The position numbers and the translations under genes are program-made. A DNA stretch of 64,000 bases, from the NCBI GenBank assembly GCA_001724355.1, contig MEEF01000010.1:1-64000 (forward strand), read 5' to 3'. Shown here piece after piece: positions 25,752 through 37,044 of this stretch. Below the pieces are notes generated by a model, which saw only the letters and a list, made by a program, of their open reading frames with translations, searched no databases and was not told the origin of the DNA. The stretch's first letter is position 1. Each line of letters begins with the position of its first letter. The stretch comes from Mesorhizobium sp. SCN 65-20. GTDB taxonomy: Bacteria > Pseudomonadota > Alphaproteobacteria > Rhizobiales > Rhizobiaceae.

Positions 25752-28106
25752 GTGCAATCCATCACAGTGGACGTCAGCGGAATGACAAGCGCGCTCGACC
25801 CGTTAGGGGTCGAGAAAGGGCTTCGGGCGCTGCCGGGCGTGGAAAGGGCGGACGTGAACGTCGTGTCCGGCACGGCGACGGTGGCCTATGACGAGGGCAG
25901 AACCTCCGCCGAGGCCATTCGCGCGGCGATCATCGAATGCGGTTTCCACTGTCGCGGCGAGGTTCTGCCCCGGCACATTTGCGAGCCGGGGAAGATGATG
26001 CGCGAGACTGGGCACGCGCACCACGAGCCGCAGCCTGCCAAGCCGGCGATGTCCGGAGGGCACGATGCCATGGCGCACGAGATGGGGCACGGCGCCGGAG
26101 GCGACATGCAGGACATGGTGCGCGACATGCGCAACCGGTTCTGGATCGCCCTGGCTTTCACGATACCACTCTTCGTCTATTCGCCGATGGGCGAGATGTT
26201 CACGCCGCCCGTGCCGCCGTTCGGGCTCGACCTTGATCTCTGGCTGTTCCTGCTTGCGAGCGCCGCGGTCATCTATCCGGTCTGGCCCTTCCTCGTGGCG
26301 GCCTGGCGCGCGCTGAAGAACGGCGTGCTCAACATGGCCGTGCTGGTCGTTCTCTCCGTTGGCACCGGTTTCCTGTTCAGCGTCGGCACGACCTTCTTCT
26401 TCGACGGCGTCCAGTTCTACGAAGCGGTGGCGGTGCTGCTGGTGTTCATCCTGCTCGGTCACTGGCTGGAAATGCGCGCCCGCGCTGGCGCCTCGGCGGC
26501 GATCCGCGCGCTGCTCGATCTCGCCCCGCCCATGGCCACGGTCATCCGCGACGGCCGCGAGGTCGAGGTGCCGACCGCCGATGTGCTGGTGGGCGAGACG
26601 ATCGTCATCCGCCCGGGCAACAAGATCCCGGTCGACGGCGAGGTCCTGGATGGCGAGTCACTGGTCGACGAATCCATGCTGACCGGCGAATCGATGCCGG
26701 TGAACAAGACCAAGGGCGACCAGGTCATCGGCGCCACCATCAACAAGAGCGGCAACTTCCGCTACCGCGCCACCAAGGTGGGAGCGGATACCGCGCTCGC
26801 CCAGATCGTCAAGCTCGTGCAGGAAGCGCAGAACTCCAAGGCGCCTGCGCAACTCCTGGCCGACCGCGCCTCGCATTGGCTGGTGCTGATCGCCATCGTG
26901 ATCGGACTTGCGACCTTCGCCGTCTGGTACTGGTGGCTGGGAGCGCCGCTGCTTTTTGCGCTGACGCTGACGATCACCGTGTTCGTCATTGCCTGCCCCG
27001 ACGCGCTCGGGCTCGCCACGCCGATGGCGGTGATGGTCGGCACCGGCCTCGGCGCGACCAACGGCATATTGTTCAAGAATGCCGGTGCGCTGGAGGATGC
27101 CACCAAGCTCGACGTGGTGGTGTTCGACAAGACCGGAACGCTGACCATGGGACAGCCGCGCGTCGTCGACGTGCTTGCGGCGGACGGAACGGCCGCGGAC
27201 GACGTGTTGCGGATGGCGGCCTCGGTGGAGCGCGGGTCCGACCACCCGCTGGCACTCGCCATTTCCGAACGCGCCCAGAGCCTGGACGTGCCCGAGATGA
27301 GCGCCTTCCTCAATATCGAGGGGCGTGGCGCGCGCGCCGAGGTCGAGGGCGCGACCGTCTTCCTCGGCAACCGCCGGCTCATGGACGAGGAGAAGATCGA
27401 TCTCGGCAGCCTTGCCGGCGAGGCAGAGCGGCTCAAGGGGGCAGGGCGTACGGTGGTGCATATCGCCCGCGGCGGGCGCCTCATCGGGCTGATCGCCATT
27501 GCCGATGCGCCACGGCCGAGCGCGAAGGCGGCGATCGCCAAGCTGCATGAGCGCGGCGTCGAGGTCGCGATGCTGACTGGAGACAACGAAGGCACGGCCA
27601 GGCGCATCGCCGACGAACTCGGCATCGACACTGTTCTGGCCGACGTGCTGCCGGGGCAGAAGGCGCAGAAGATCCAGGAACTGCAGGCAAAGGGCAAGCG
27701 CGTCGGCATGGTCGGCGATGGCGTCAACGACGCGCCGGCGCTCACCCAGGCCGATGTCGGCTTCGCGATCGGCGCCGGCACCGACGTCGCCATGGAGAGC
27801 GCCGACGTGGTGCTGATGCGGAGCGATCCCTACGATGTGGTCGGTGCGATCGAACTGTCGCGCGCGACGCTCCGCAAGATGCATCAGAACCTGTTCTGGG
27901 CCGTCGCCTACAACGTGATCGCCTTCCCGATGGCCGCTGGCGTCTTCTATCCGTTCGTGGTCAGTCCGGAGGTCGCCGCACTTGCCATGTCGGGCAGTTC
28001 TGCGCTTGTTGCGGTCAACGCGCTTCTGCTGAAACGCACGAGGCTCGACGGCATCCGCCCGACCGGAGCGGCGTCCGGTCCGAGCGCGGTGGAAATGCCG
28101 GCATAG
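25752..28106 (+). CDS. P1B-type heavy-metal-translocating ATPase with CPD motif
   Basis: A 784-residue metal-export ATPase. Residues 1-70 fold like an HMA metal-binding domain but the usual GMTCxxC is GMTSALDP, so its cysteines are missing. A His/Met-rich linker follows ([23 protein letters not shown]). The core is complete: TGES loop, phosphorylated Asp459 in FDKTGTLT, the SDHPLA nucleotide-domain motif and GDGVNDAP near 655-662. The membrane metal site is Cys415-Pro-Asp417 instead of CPC. The substrate is probably copper or another soft or borderline metal; the variant prevents a firm call. Confidence 0.88.
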   Translation: MQSITVDVSGMTSALDPLGVEKGLRALPGVERADVNVVSGTATVAYDEGRTSAEAIRAAIIECGFHCRGEVLPRHICEPGKMMRETGHAHHEPQPAKPAMSGGHDAMAHEMGHGAGGDMQDMVRDMRNRFWIALAFTIPLFVYSPMGEMFTPPVPPFGLDLDLWLFLLASAAVIYPVWPFLVAAWRALKNGVLNMAVLVVLSVGTGFLFSVGTTFFFDGVQFYEAVAVLLVFILLGHWLEMRARAGASAAIRALLDLAPPMATVIRDGREVEVPTADVLVGETIVIRPGNKIPVDGEVLDGESLVDESMLTGESMPVNKTKGDQVIGATINKSGNFRYRATKVGADTALAQIVKLVQEAQNSKAPAQLLADRASHWLVLIAIVIGLATFAVWYWWLGAPLLFALTLTITVFVIACPDALGLATPMAVMVGTGLGATNGILFKNAGALEDATKLDVVVFDKTGTLTMGQPRVVDVLAADGTAADDVLRMAASVERGSDHPLALAISERAQSLDVPEMSAFLNIEGRGARAEVEGATVFLGNRRLMDEEKIDLGSLAGEAERLKGAGRTVVHIARGGRLIGLIAIADAPRPSAKAAIAKLHERGVEVAMLTGDNEGTARRIADELGIDTVLADVLPGQKAQKIQELQAKGKRVGMVGDGVNDAPALTQADVGFAIGAGTDVAMESADVVLMRSDPYDVVGAIELSRATLRKMHQNLFWAVAYNVIAFPMAAGVFYPFVVSPEVAALAMSGSSALVAVNALLLKRTRLDGIRPTGAASGPSAVEMPA

Positions 28107-28136
28107 CCCAAGGCGAGCAGGTTTCCGATCTGCGTG

Positions 28137-28457
28137 CTACAGCCCGCAGCGGCTGGTTTCTTCGTCCGTGATCGACTTGATGTACCCGTCGCTCCGGACG
28201 ACCTTGGCGCAGACCGCCGTCGTTTCGTTCCACCAATAGGCGGTCCCGCCGGACATGCGCTTGGGCAGATAGCCTCGGGCAAACAGTTGCGTCTCGGTGG
28301 CCGCCGCCGGCGCGCCGACCAGATCCGCAACATCGGGCAATCCGCCCTGGTCCTCGGGAGGTGGCGGTTCGGCTGCTGCCATGTCTATCGCGGAATCGGA
28401 CTGGCAGGCCGAGAGCACGAGCATGGCGGCCGCGGCAGCGACAAGGCGAGACTTCAA
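28137..28457 (-). CDS. Small lipoprotein
   Basis: A 106-residue protein with a lipobox LSAC (MKSRLVAAAAAMLVLSACQ). The mature part has a proline-rich spacer followed by LFARGYLPKRMSGGTAYWWN and two cysteines near the C-terminus (VCAKVV, SRCGL). No family recognised. It converges with the metal ATPase gene. Confidence 0.78.
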   Translation of the reverse strand: MKSRLVAAAAAMLVLSACQSDSAIDMAAAEPPPPEDQGGLPDVADLVGAPAAATETQLFARGYLPKRMSGGTAYWWNETTAVCAKVVRSDGYIKSITDEETSRCGL

Positions 28458-28654
28458 GCGTTATCCCCTCGAACCGAGATCACCCCAAACCTTACCGCCC
28501 CAATTCGGGAGTCATAATCTCGGGAAACAGTCTCGTCTACCAGCCTTTATGACTGTCATCATACTTGGGTGGTGTTCGTTGCTTTGGAACATCACCCCGA
28601 CTTTTCAGGTCTGGATCGACCGCATCGCGCAGTCGTGACTTGTTCTATGGCACT

Positions 28655-28683
28655 CGGGCGCAGCCTGGTTTCGGCTGCGCCCG
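28655..28683 (-). terminator. Terminator-like hairpin downstream of katG
   Basis: An 11-bp perfect stem (CGGGCGCAGCC / GGCTGCGCCCG) with a 7-base loop, 15 bases beyond the katG stop codon. No T-run follows on the minus strand. Confidence 0.55.
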
Positions 28684-28698
28684 GTCGCTCCTGCTGGA

Positions 28699-31187
<2,489 letters not shown>

Positions 31188-32129
31188 ATGATCAATCTGA
31201 CGCTCAAGCAGCTTCGCTATTTCGAGGCGCTGGCCCGTCACAGCCACTTCGGCCGCGCCGCCGATGCCTGTGCGATCTCCCAGCCGGCCATGTCGGTACA
31301 GATCAAGGATCTCGAGGAGAATCTAGGGTCCGAACTGTTCGAGAGAAGCGCCCGGCAGGTGCGCCTCACCAGCTTCGGCGAGGAGTTCGCGGCCCGCGTG
31401 CGCGAAATCCTGCGCTCGGTGGACGAGCTCGAGGATGTGGCGCGGGCCGCGCGGCAGCGGCTGGTCGGGCGGTTGCGCATAGGCGTCATCCCGACCGTCG
31501 CACCCTATCTGTTGCCGACCATCATCGGCAATCTCAACCGCATGCATGACGGGCTCGACATCCACATACGCGAAACCCAGACGCAGAAGCTCATCCATGA
31601 GCTCGGCGAGGGCCGGCTCGATACGGCCATTGTCGCCCTGCCGGTGTCCGAACCGTCGCTGACTGAAGTTGCACTGTTCGAGGAGAACTTCGTGCTGGTG
31701 CGCCCTGGCGAGGACGCGGGCAAACCGGTGCCCAACCGCGAGATGTTGCGCGAAATGCGATTGCTCTTGCTGGAGGAGGGGCATTGCTTCCGCGAGCAGG
31801 CGCTGTCTTTCTGCAACCTGCATTCGGCCCGCCCGCGCGAGTTGCTCGATGGCAGCTCCTTGTCGACGCTGGTGCAGATGGTCGGGGCAGGCATTGGTGT
31901 GACGCTGATCCCAGAAATGGCGGTCCCCGTCGAAACCCTGTCCGCCTCGGTCTCCGTCGCCCGCTTCAAGAGCCCGCAGCCGTCGCGCACCATCGGCATG
32001 ATCTGGCGCAAGGCGAGCCCGCTCGCCGAACAGTTGACGCAGATCTCCGAGGTCGTGCGCCAGTCGGCCGAGGCGTTGCGCGCACAGAATGCTCCGCAAC
32101 CGGGGGGCGAGCAGAGGCGCTCGGCATAG
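31188..32129 (+). CDS. oxyR: Hydrogen-peroxide-sensing LysR regulator OxyR
   Basis: A 313-residue LysR-type regulator. The helix-turn-helix spans FEALARHSHFGRAADACAIS onward. The redox pair is Cys200 and Cys209 in EEGHCFREQALSFCN, with the same spacing as the peroxidatic and resolving cysteines of E. coli OxyR (199 and 208). It is divergent from katG, its expected target. Confidence 0.95.
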   Translation: MINLTLKQLRYFEALARHSHFGRAADACAISQPAMSVQIKDLEENLGSELFERSARQVRLTSFGEEFAARVREILRSVDELEDVARAARQRLVGRLRIGVIPTVAPYLLPTIIGNLNRMHDGLDIHIRETQTQKLIHELGEGRLDTAIVALPVSEPSLTEVALFEENFVLVRPGEDAGKPVPNREMLREMRLLLLEEGHCFREQALSFCNLHSARPRELLDGSSLSTLVQMVGAGIGVTLIPEMAVPVETLSASVSVARFKSPQPSRTIGMIWRKASPLAEQLTQISEVVRQSAEALRAQNAPQPGGEQRRSA

Positions 32130-32271
32130 GCCCGGTCGGCCGGCGCATCCCCCGGCCTGCCCCGTCTCCGGGCTTGCGCGGGGCAGGAGTCGTGCGGTCT
32201 CCGAGGGCGAATTGCGGTTTACGTTTCGTTTACCATGGCCTACACCGCGAAGCACTTTGCAAGTTTCCGCC

Positions 32272-32985
32272 GTGAATCCCGCCCCCATGCAGAACAAATT
32301 CGTACGCTTCCGCGCCCGTTCATTCGTTGCCTTTGCACTCGTGCCCGAAGCTCCGCTGGAGGGCTGGCTGCAGGATCTGGACAGCTGGATCGCAAGCTCC
32401 CCCGGCTTCTTCACGGGGCGCCCCGTCGTGCTCGATCTCAACGCGCTAGAGCTTCAAACGCATGAGATCGCCGGCCTGGTGCAGCAACTCCTGGACAGGG
32501 GAATCAGAACCTACGCGATTGAGTCCAGGGGCATCGACACGCTGGGACCCGACCTGCCGCCGCTCCTCAGGGGAGCGAAGGAAACGGCCATCAAGGAAGA
32601 GAAGGAGGAGCCGGCAAAGCCCGAATCACCCTCCGAGGCCGAGCCGCAAGGGTCGTCGAGTTCGCTGATCATCGAGGCGCCGATCCGCTCCGGCCAGTCG
32701 ATTTTTCACCCTCATGGGGATGTGATCGTGCTCGGCTCGGCGAGCTTCGGTTCCGAAATTCTCGCGGGCGGCTCCATCCACGTTTACGGGACCTTGCGCG
32801 GTCGCGCCTTCGCCGGGGCATGGGGGAATCGCGACGCGCGAATCTTCTGCCGCAGGAATGAAGCGGAACTGCTGGCGGTGGACGGTTGGTACCGGACTGC
32901 CGAGGACATGGAGTCCTCCACGCGCGGCAAGGCTATTCAGGCCCACCTGAACGAAGGCGTCATTCTGGTCGAGCCCCTCAATTGA
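32272..32985 (+). CDS. minC: Septum-site-determining protein MinC
   Basis: A 237-residue FtsZ-assembly inhibitor. The N-terminal domain is FVRFRARSFVAFALVPEAPL..LDLNALE; a charged linker (KEEKEEPAKPESPSEAEP) leads to the beta-helical C-terminal domain, HGDVIVLGSASFGSEILAGG then IHVYGTLRGRAFAGAWGN. GTG at 32272 is taken as start; ATG at 32287 is possible. minD begins 17 bases later. Confidence 0.9.
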   Translation: MNPAPMQNKFVRFRARSFVAFALVPEAPLEGWLQDLDSWIASSPGFFTGRPVVLDLNALELQTHEIAGLVQQLLDRGIRTYAIESRGIDTLGPDLPPLLRGAKETAIKEEKEEPAKPESPSEAEPQGSSSSLIIEAPIRSGQSIFHPHGDVIVLGSASFGSEILAGGSIHVYGTLRGRAFAGAWGNRDARIFCRRNEAELLAVDGWYRTAEDMESSTRGKAIQAHLNEGVILVEPLN

Positions 32986-33002
32986 CAATCGGAGACAAGA
33001 AC

Positions 33003-33818
33003 ATGGGCAAGGTAGTGGTCGTCACATCTGGCAAGGGCGGCGTCGGCAAGACGACCTCGACCGCCGCCCTTGGTGCCGTTCTGGCCCAGACCGGCAAGAA
33101 GGTGGTGCTCATCGACTTCGACGTCGGCCTTCGCAACCTCGACCTGGTGATGGGCGCCGAGCGCCGCGTCGTGTTCGACCTCGTCAACGTCACGCAGGGC
33201 CAGGCCAAGCTGTCTCAGGCGCTGATCCGCGACAAGCGCGTCGAATCGCTGTTCCTGCTGCCGGCCTCGCAGACGCGCGACAAGGACGCCCTCACCGAGG
33301 AAGGCGTGGCGAGCGTCATTGCGACACTGCGCGACAAGTTCGACTACGTGCTGTGCGACAGCCCGGCCGGCATCGAGCGCGGCGCCCAGCTTGCCATGCG
33401 CTTTGCCGACGAGGCGGTCATCGTCACCAATCCGGAGGTGAGTTCGGTCCGCGATTCCGACCGCATCATCGGCTTGCTCGATTCCAAGACCCTCAAGGCC
33501 GAGAAGGGCGAGACCATCTCCAAGCATGTGCTGGTCACCCGCTACGACGCCGCCCGCGCCGCGCGCGGCGAGATGCTGAGCATCGATGACGTGCTGGAAA
33601 TCCTGTCCGTGCCGCTGCTCGGCATCATTCCGGAGAGCCAGGGCGTGCTGCGCGCCTCCAACGTCGGTTCGCCGGTGACGCTGAACGAGCCCACCAACGC
33701 CGCCGCCCGCGCCTATGCCGACGCTGCCAAGCGCCTGGAGGGCGAGGATGTGCCGATGGTGACACCGGTGGAAAAGAAAGGCCTCCTTAACCGTATTCTT
33801 GGAAGGAGGGTGGCATGA
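33003..33818 (+). CDS. minD: Septum-site-determining ATPase MinD
   Basis: A 271-residue deviant-Walker ATPase (SGKGGVGKTTSTA at residues 9-21) that binds the membrane with ATP and recruits MinC. DFDVGLRNLDLVMG and DSPAGIERG are conserved switch regions, and the C-terminal EKKGLLNRILGRRVA is the amphipathic membrane-targeting helix. Its stop overlaps the minE start by 4 bases. Confidence 0.97.
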   Translation: MGKVVVVTSGKGGVGKTTSTAALGAVLAQTGKKVVLIDFDVGLRNLDLVMGAERRVVFDLVNVTQGQAKLSQALIRDKRVESLFLLPASQTRDKDALTEEGVASVIATLRDKFDYVLCDSPAGIERGAQLAMRFADEAVIVTNPEVSSVRDSDRIIGLLDSKTLKAEKGETISKHVLVTRYDAARAARGEMLSIDDVLEILSVPLLGIIPESQGVLRASNVGSPVTLNEPTNAAARAYADAAKRLEGEDVPMVTPVEKKGLLNRILGRRVA

Positions 33819-34084
33819 AACTGCTCGACCTTTTCAAGCGCCGCGACAGCGCACCGGTGGCTCGCGAGCGCCTGCAGGTGCTGTTGGCCTACGAGCGCAA
33901 CAACCGCAACCAGCCCGATCTCGTCGCCGTGCTGCGCGAGGAGATCATTGCCGTGATCGCCAAGCACGTCCAGGTCAGCCAGGACGACGTCAAGATCACC
34001 ATGGATCGTGGATCGACGACCTCGACGCTGGAAATCGACATTCACATCCCCAATGCCGGGATCAAGGCGACGGCCGCTTTCTGA
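33815..34084 (+). CDS. minE: Cell-division topological specificity factor MinE
   Basis: An 89-residue protein. The N-terminal anti-MinCD helix contains RERLQVLLAYERNNRNQPDL, and the topological specificity domain reads VLREEIIAVIAKHVQVSQDD then MDRGSTTSTLEIDIHIP. It stimulates MinD ATPase activity and so restricts MinC to the poles. Confidence 0.97.
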   Translation: MKLLDLFKRRDSAPVARERLQVLLAYERNNRNQPDLVAVLREEIIAVIAKHVQVSQDDVKITMDRGSTTSTLEIDIHIPNAGIKATAAF

Positions 34085-34109
34085 GCGGCCGAGACCTTGT
34101 TCGAGTTAG

Positions 34110-34140
34110 GCGGCGGGTTCTGATGGACCCGCCGCTTTCA
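34110..34140 (+). terminator. Terminator after minCDE
   Basis: A 9-bp perfect stem (GCGGCGGGT / ACCCGCCGC), 8-base loop and a short TTTCACATTT tail, 26 bases after the minE stop. Confidence 0.7.
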
Positions 34141-34169
34141 CATTTGCGCCGGACGATTGGCGGCCTTGC

Positions 34170-34913
34170 CTATTGCGCACCGGCAAGGGCCAGGGCGTCG
34201 GCGCCCGCGGGAAACCGGAGCTGGCGGGTTGTGTCGTTCGCCGCACGCCATACTGCCTCTGCCACATCGGTCTCGGTCGTCACGGCAGCCGGCTGCATGT
34301 AGGCGGCAAGGACGCTCTGCGTGAAAGCGGCATATGACTGCGAGGCTTCGCGCACCAGCTGCGCCCCCGAATTCTGGGAAAACCGGGTGCTCGGGCCATA
34401 ACCCGGTTCGACGAGCTTTATTCGTACGCCGAACGCCTCGAGTTCATAGGCCAGCGATCCGGTAAAGCCCTCGATCGCCGTCTTGCTGGCGGTGTAGACC
34501 GCCACCAGTGGCATTGGCGCGAGTGTCGCGCTCGAAGTGACGTTCACCACGACGCCGGACCTGCGTTGGCGCAACTGCGGGATCACGGCCTGCGTCATGG
34601 CCATAACGCCGAATGTGTTGGTCTCGAATATGTCGCGCACTGTCGCCATCGGCGTCGCCTCGAACGGCCCGAACAGGCCGACGCCGGCATTGTTGACGAG
34701 CACGTCTATGGGGCCACTCGCTGCAAGCGCGGCCGAGATGCTGTCTGGCCTGGTGACGTCAAGCGGGATCACCCGCATGCGGTCCGAGCGAGGCAGCAGG
34801 TCCTCGCGCGGCGAACGCATGGTCGCGATGACGTTCCAGCCCTTAGAATGGAAATAGCGGGCGGTCTCGAGCCCATAGCCCGACGAGCAGCCCGTGATGA
34901 GCACGGTTTTCAT
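34170..34913 (-). CDS. Short-chain dehydrogenase/reductase
   Basis: A 247-residue classical SDR: cofactor motif TGCSSGYG near residue 7, NNAGVG near 89, catalytic Ser in NVTSSATL and the YTASK Tyr-Lys pair (VAVYTASKTAIEGF). Arg33 in ATMRSPRE suggests NADPH preference. It is divergent from an AraC regulator that probably controls it. Substrate unknown. Confidence 0.88.
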   Translation of the reverse strand: MKTVLITGCSSGYGLETARYFHSKGWNVIATMRSPREDLLPRSDRMRVIPLDVTRPDSISAALAASGPIDVLVNNAGVGLFGPFEATPMATVRDIFETNTFGVMAMTQAVIPQLRQRRSGVVVNVTSSATLAPMPLVAVYTASKTAIEGFTGSLAYELEAFGVRIKLVEPGYGPSTRFSQNSGAQLVREASQSYAAFTQSVLAAYMQPAAVTTETDVAEAVWRAANDTTRQLRFPAGADALALAGAQ

Positions 34914-35009
34914 TGCGGTTTCCCTTGTTTGTCGATGACGTAGGGATACCCGTCATGGTCAGGACGATCTACGATTGAAAATCCGCATTTTGTTTGTCAA
35001 AGTCCGGAT

Positions 35010-35909
35010 ATGACCGATCCACTCTCGGAAGTAATAGAATTGCTGCGGCCGCGTACGGTGTTCGCCAAGGGCATCAGCGGGGCTGGACGCTGGGGTGTTC
35101 GGTACTCTGACTTCGGTCAGCCCAGCTTTTGCATCGTGCTTGGCGGGAGCTGCCGCCTGGCCGTGGAAGGCGAAAGCTCCGTGACACTGGAGGCTGGAGA
35201 CTTCGTGCTCCTGCCGACGACACCCGGCTTTACGCTGTCGGGCTTCGACCCCGTGATGCCGGTCTTTATCGACCCGAAGGTGACGCCGGCGCCGACGGAA
35301 GAGGTTCGCCATGGCAGGGCCGACGGCGAGCCAGACGTGCGCCTGCTCGGCGGCTACTTCGTCTTCGATTCGCCCGACGCAGCGCTGCTGGTATCCTTGC
35401 TGCCGACGCTGATACACGTGCGCGGCGTCGAACGGCTTTCAACGCTTGTGCGGCTCGTGAGCGAGGAGGCGGCCGAGCAGCGTTCGGGCCGGGATATCGT
35501 GCTATCGCGCCTGGTCGAGGTGCTGATCGTCGAGGCACTACGGGCGACGCAGGGCGAAGATGCGCGTCCGGGCCTGCTGCGCGGACTGGGCGATGCGAGG
35601 GTCGCCGCGGCAATCCGGCTGATGCACGAGGATCCAGCGCGTCCGTGGACGGTGGCGCAACTGGCGAGGCAGGCAGCACTTTCCCGCTCGGCGTTCTTCG
35701 ATCGCTTCGTGCGCTCGGTCGGGCTGCCGCCGATGGAGTATCTGCTCTCCTGGCGCATGGCGATCGCGAAGGACCTGCTCCGTCGGCGCCAACTCGGGCT
35801 CGCAGAAGTCGCGCAGCGGGTCGGCTACGGCTCGGCCAGTACCTTCAGCACCGCGTTCAGCCGACATGTGGGGCAACCGCCCGTCCGCTACGCACGGGCA
35901 CTGGCTTGA
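35010..35909 (+). CDS. AraC-family regulator with cupin sensor domain
   Basis: A 299-residue regulator. The N-terminal AraC-type cupin region (SFCIVLGGSCRLAVEGESSV, ETGD-like EAGDFVLLP) binds a small ligand. The C-terminal double helix-turn-helix reads WTVAQLARQAALSRSAFFDR and LGLAEVAQRVGYGSASTFST. It is divergent from the SDR gene, with a 96-bp region between them. Confidence 0.88.
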   Translation: MTDPLSEVIELLRPRTVFAKGISGAGRWGVRYSDFGQPSFCIVLGGSCRLAVEGESSVTLEAGDFVLLPTTPGFTLSGFDPVMPVFIDPKVTPAPTEEVRHGRADGEPDVRLLGGYFVFDSPDAALLVSLLPTLIHVRGVERLSTLVRLVSEEAAEQRSGRDIVLSRLVEVLIVEALRATQGEDARPGLLRGLGDARVAAAIRLMHEDPARPWTVAQLARQAALSRSAFFDRFVRSVGLPPMEYLLSWRMAIAKDLLRRRQLGLAEVAQRVGYGSASTFSTAFSRHVGQPPVRYARALA

Positions 35910-35930
35910 GCTGGACTTGGTCCAGTCTCC

Positions 35931-37043
35931 CTACCTCAGGAAAGCCCGGAACTGGCGCAGCGCCAGCACGAAGAGCACCGAGCCGATCAGGAACATCGCC
36001 AGGAACTGCGGCCAGACGACTGCGAGCCCGGCTCCGCGGAAGAGCACCGACTGGGCCAGCACCACGAAATGGGTGTTGGGCGCCGCCAGCATGATCGTCT
36101 GGATGATCTCCGGCATGCTCTCGCGCGGCGTCGTCGCGCCCGAGAGCACCTGAAGCGGCAGTAGCACGAGCATCAGCAGAAGCCCGAACTGCGGCATCGA
36201 GCCCGCGATCGTAGCCAGGAAGATGCCAAGGCTGGTCGTCGCAAAGAGTTGCAGGACCGCGCCTGCGAGGAAGAGCGTGATAGAGCCGTTGATCGGCACC
36301 GACAACAGCCCCTGCACGACGAAGACGAGCGCCAATGCGGTCGCCAGCAGCACGACCGCGCCCATCGACCACACCTTGCTGATCATGATCTCGGCGGGCG
36401 TCACCGGCATGACGAGAAGATGCTCGATGGTTCCGTGTTCGCGCTCGCGGATCAGTGCTGCGCCCGTCAGGATGATCGACAGCATGGTCACCGACGTGAT
36501 CACGTTGGTGATTGCCCCGAACCAGCCCTTGTTGAGCTCCTGGTTGAAGCGGGCGCGCAGGTTGAGGACCACCGGCATGGGGGCCTCGCCGCGATAGCGG
36601 TCGAGGAACTCGCTGACTTCGCTCGACACGATCGCCTGCACGTACCCGCCGCCGGTGAAGGCCTGGCTCATCCGCGTGGCATCGACGTTCAACTGGATCG
36701 ACGGCGAACGTCCGGCCAGGAGATCGCGCTGGAAGTTCGGCGGAATGTCCAGCGCGAACGTGTCCAGCCCCTCGTCCATCCGCTTGTCCATTTCGTGGGT
36801 CGAAATGAGCTTGGGCGGCACGAAATAGGGGGGATAGAAGGCGGTGGAGATCCGTCCCGAAACCGGCGACTGGTCCTCGTCGACGATGGCGATGGCGGCG
36901 TTGTTGAGCGTTTCCGGCATCGCTTTTGCCGACGTGTAGATGGCCAGCGTGAAGGCGTAGACGATGAGCGCCAGCAGCATCGGGTCGCGGGCGAGGCCCC
37001 GCAATTCCTTGACGCCGAGATGAAAGACGTTGGCGATCCGCAT
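35931..37043 (-). CDS. ABC-2-type permease, YhhJ-like
   Basis: A 370-residue ABC exporter permease with an N-terminal membrane segment (around 20-40), a large periplasmic domain (LDIPPNFQRDLLAGRSPSIQ) and five C-terminal membrane spans starting at ITSVTMLSIILTGAALIRE. The motif REREHGTIEHLLVMPVTPAE is typical of the DrrB/YhhJ permeases. Last gene of the HlyD-RbbA-YhhJ operon; only one base separates it from the ATPase gene. Confidence 0.88.
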   Translation of the reverse strand: MRIANVFHLGVKELRGLARDPMLLALIVYAFTLAIYTSAKAMPETLNNAAIAIVDEDQSPVSGRISTAFYPPYFVPPKLISTHEMDKRMDEGLDTFALDIPPNFQRDLLAGRSPSIQLNVDATRMSQAFTGGGYVQAIVSSEVSEFLDRYRGEAPMPVVLNLRARFNQELNKGWFGAITNVITSVTMLSIILTGAALIREREHGTIEHLLVMPVTPAEIMISKVWSMGAVVLLATALALVFVVQGLLSVPINGSITLFLAGAVLQLFATTSLGIFLATIAGSMPQFGLLLMLVLLPLQVLSGATTPRESMPEIIQTIMLAAPNTHFVVLAQSVLFRGAGLAVVWPQFLAMFLIGSVLFVLALRQFRAFLR

Positions 37044-37044
37044 G

